Below are positions 62,412-64,000 of a stretch of DNA of 64,000 nt, in pieces. Origin of the DNA: G963556115 sp963666605 (lineage in GTDB: Bacteria; Planctomycetota; SZUA-567). The first letter of the stretch is position 1, and each line of letters starts with the position of its first letter. The translations under genes were made by a program, and so were the position numbers. Below the pieces are notes generated by a model. It made no database searches. It saw only the letters and a program-made list of their open reading frames with translations, and was not told where the DNA came from. The stretch lies in contig OZ223208.1 of NCBI GenBank assembly GCA_965140405.1, forward strand, positions 3,410,001 to 3,474,000. Reading direction: 5' to 3'.

Positions 62412-62789
62412 CTACTCACCTTTTGGATTATCACCATACCGATTCGACCCATGCTGGCTATCAAGTACAAGGAAGTAAAGTAGCACCAAGCATACAACAG
62501 GAATAAATGCTAATAATACCCACCATCCCGATCTTCCCGTATCATGTAGTCGCCTTACAGTAACAGCCAGAGACGGAACTATCAGCCCTAGACCGATAAT
62601 AGTAACAACAATCCAAATAAGAACATTGATAAGAGGAATGAATGACAACACACCTACAAGTATCTGCAAAATTATATTGATAATAATCATCATCAGAGTA
62701 TAAAGCCAGTACTCTTTACGCCTTGCTCTTCCATCAAAATCAGAATACTTATTCTTCACACAATCAAAAAACCAGTCATACCATTCCAT
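62412..62789 (-). CDS. DUF805 membrane protein
   Basis: A 125-residue protein of the DUF805 family. YSDFDGRARRKEYWLYTL and VRRLHDTGRSGWWVLLAFIPVV are the two conserved blocks. There are about four membrane segments. The C-terminus (DSQHGSNRYGDNPKG) is also typical. The role of the family is unknown. A second member lies 144 bases upstream in the same direction. Confidence 0.9.
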   Translation of the reverse strand: MEWYDWFFDCVKNKYSDFDGRARRKEYWLYTLMMIIINIILQILVGVLSFIPLINVLIWIVVTIIGLGLIVPSLAVTVRRLHDTGRSGWWVLLAFIPVVCLVLLYFLVLDSQHGSNRYGDNPKGE

Positions 62790-62933
62790 ACACTCTCTCC
62801 TCTAAAAAACAGACAAAAAGACACACCCTAAATCCGTCACTATATTTACAGCGGACTCAAAACATTTTTACCATACCATCTGTACTAAAATATCGATGAA
62901 CATAACACCTAATTTATGGCATCATAAGCCACA

Positions 62934-63368
62934 TTATTCCACACTAGCTTCTTGGATTTCCTCTTCATAATACGGATCACGCCCATACCTGTTCTCACCA
63001 TCTGTTCCTGGAATTACGAGCAATATAAACATAACGGCTAATCCCAAATAAGGTACCATTTGAATAAACCACCAAGCGCCAGATTTATTACTATCGTGTA
63101 ATCTTCTTACCTGTGCAGAAATACCCGGAAGAAGAGTCAAAACATAAAACCCTATAAAAATTATCATATAGACACTGCCAAAAATTCTTCTTGATTGTTC
63201 ACTCAGCATTAAAGACTCATCCATAGCTGAAAAAAACACTTTAGAAATACCGAAATAAAGAAGCATTATCCCATACTTTACAATAATGAATCCCCAATAC
63301 TCTTCACGAGTAGTCCTACCATCATAAACAAAATACTTTCTCATGCACGTCATAAAACAACTCCACAT
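62934..63368 (-). CDS. DUF805 membrane protein, second copy
   Basis: A 144-residue DUF805 protein with the same blocks (YDGRTTREEYWGFII, VRRLHDSNKSGAWWFIQMVPYLG, GENRYGRDP) and four membrane segments. A loop of about 15 residues (FFSAMDESLMLSEQSRR) is longer than in the neighbour. The ATG at 63368 has AAGGGG upstream; the frame to 63407 has no site and overlaps the regulator upstream. Confidence 0.87.
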   Translation of the reverse strand: MWSCFMTCMRKYFVYDGRTTREEYWGFIIVKYGIMLLYFGISKVFFSAMDESLMLSEQSRRIFGSVYMIIFIGFYVLTLLPGISAQVRRLHDSNKSGAWWFIQMVPYLGLAVMFILLVIPGTDGENRYGRDPYYEEEIQEASVE

Positions 63369-63394
63369 CTCATCCCCTTCAATAATAACCACAA

Positions 63395-64000
63395 CTATAG
63401 ACCACAATTCCTACGAATATCCGCAGGAGTTACATTATAATGCTTTTTAAAAGCTTTTGAAAGTGCAAAAGCGCTCTCATACCCAACTTCACTAGATATC
63501 ATCCCTAGAGACATCTCCGTATTATACAGTAGCTCTCTAGCTTTCGCCAACCTCATCTCCCGAACCAACTGCATCGGTGTCGCTCTATAGGTAGTCTGAA
63601 CCATCCGATGAAGCTGAGCCGTAGATACAAATATAAACTCGGCCATCTCTTTTACCGTCCACCTCCTAGCAAGGTCTTGTTCAATTTTACACATGAGGTA
63701 CTCCAGCTCCCGTTGTTGCTCTGTGACCCTCTCTTTTATCCCTACACCATTAATCTCTCTCTCAAGATACTTACATATGAGCCCTGCGTAGTGCCCAGCC
63801 ACCTCGATTGAGTCCTGATAACTACTCCCACTCTCTTCCAAAAACCCCAGCACATTACGATACAACTCTCTCCACCACTTACTCTCACACGCTGAGATCA
63901 CCTCACTATCAAGTCTTTCCCAAAGTCCTATAGAGTGAAGATGAAACCAGCATAGTTCCAGATCTCCTTTAGTCCAATAGTGTTGCTGGTATGAGATAGG
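63395..64000 (-). CDS. AraC-family regulator, N-terminus cut by window edge
   Basis: The open frame runs through the right edge without a stop, so at least 201 residues are visible and the true start is outside. The C-terminal 100 residues have two helix-turn-helix units (TVKEMAEFIFVSTAQLHRMVQ and LGMISSEVGYESAFALSKAFKK). The visible N-terminal part (KGDLELCWFHLHS) looks like the end of an AraC cupin domain. A GTG at 63901 would give a shortened protein, but the homology-like sequence continues upstream. It precedes the DUF805 genes in the same direction. Its target is unknown. Confidence 0.88.
   Translation of the reverse strand, partial: PISYQQHYWTKGDLELCWFHLHSIGLWERLDSEVISACESKWWRELYRNVLGFLEESGSSYQDSIEVAGHYAGLICKYLEREINGVGIKERVTEQQRELEYLMCKIEQDLARRWTVKEMAEFIFVSTAQLHRMVQTTYRATPMQLVREMRLAKARELLYNTEMSLGMISSEVGYESAFALSKAFKKHYNVTPADIRRNCGL

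Overview
The window looks like part of a chromosome from a Gram-negative, probably anaerobic or facultative bacterium with moderately low GC. The evidence is periplasmic solute-binding proteins with signal peptides, a TRAP system, a lipoprotein with a lipobox, a sigma-54 activator, cyclic-di-GMP proteins and a small siroheme sulfite reductase. A deltaproteobacterium-like or similar lineage would fit, but I cannot name the organism from the sequence. There is no prophage, CRISPR array or intact insertion sequence. Gene starts given here were chosen from visible ribosome binding sites and family N-termini; several are internal to the longest open frame.

Layout: 1-231 holds the N-terminal part of ruvC. 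535-2780 has a small sulfite reductase, a DUF985 cupin and an aldo/keto reductase. 2955-7185 is a decaying TRAP locus: intact dctP, dctQ and dctM lie between a rotted dctP relic and a pseudogene of the uroporphyrinogen-decarboxylase family. 7760-16003 is a sugar-transport and signalling unit: a ytfR-ytfT-yjfF-ytfQ-like ABC operon with a good sigma-54 promoter, a palindromic upstream site, an NtrC-type regulator, and a protein that joins an ABC-ATPase domain to a PAS/histidine kinase. This last unit is the most unusual system in the window.

16284-20750 carries a DsrE protein, an MFS transporter, a zinc-ribbon PilZ protein, tRNA-Arg and two small envelope proteins. 21548-25271 is a three-gene unit: N-formylglutamate amidohydrolase-like protein, DUF1704 (QEGLA) metallopeptidase and ATP-grasp ligase. 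25333-30975 holds two tandem hybrid histidine kinases with periplasmic binding-protein-like sensors. 31344-41410 is mostly housekeeping and signalling: S24 repressor-like protein, C_GCAxxG_C_C protein, diguanylate cyclase, glutamate decarboxylase, molbindin, SpoU methyltransferase, degenerate-HPt/REC protein, cysK, surE and a coiled-coil membrane protein. 41675 is a CAU tRNA, probably Ile2. 41843-43776 is an ABC-F gene behind a leader that looks like ribosome-mediated attenuation: promoter, 29-codon upstream ORF and two terminators.

44077-53866 is a complete L-rhamnose module: AraC regulator, kinase, aldolase, isomerase, mutarotase and an ABC transporter. 54334-62320 is a LacI regulator divergent from a six-gene operon: ABC importer, methylthioribose kinase, methylthioribose-1-phosphate isomerase and class II aldolase. 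That set fits uptake and salvage of 5-methylthioribose or 5-deoxyribose through a DHAP-producing shunt. The window ends with two DUF805 membrane proteins and an AraC-type regulator cut by the right edge. The theme is carbohydrate scavenging with dense signal transduction.
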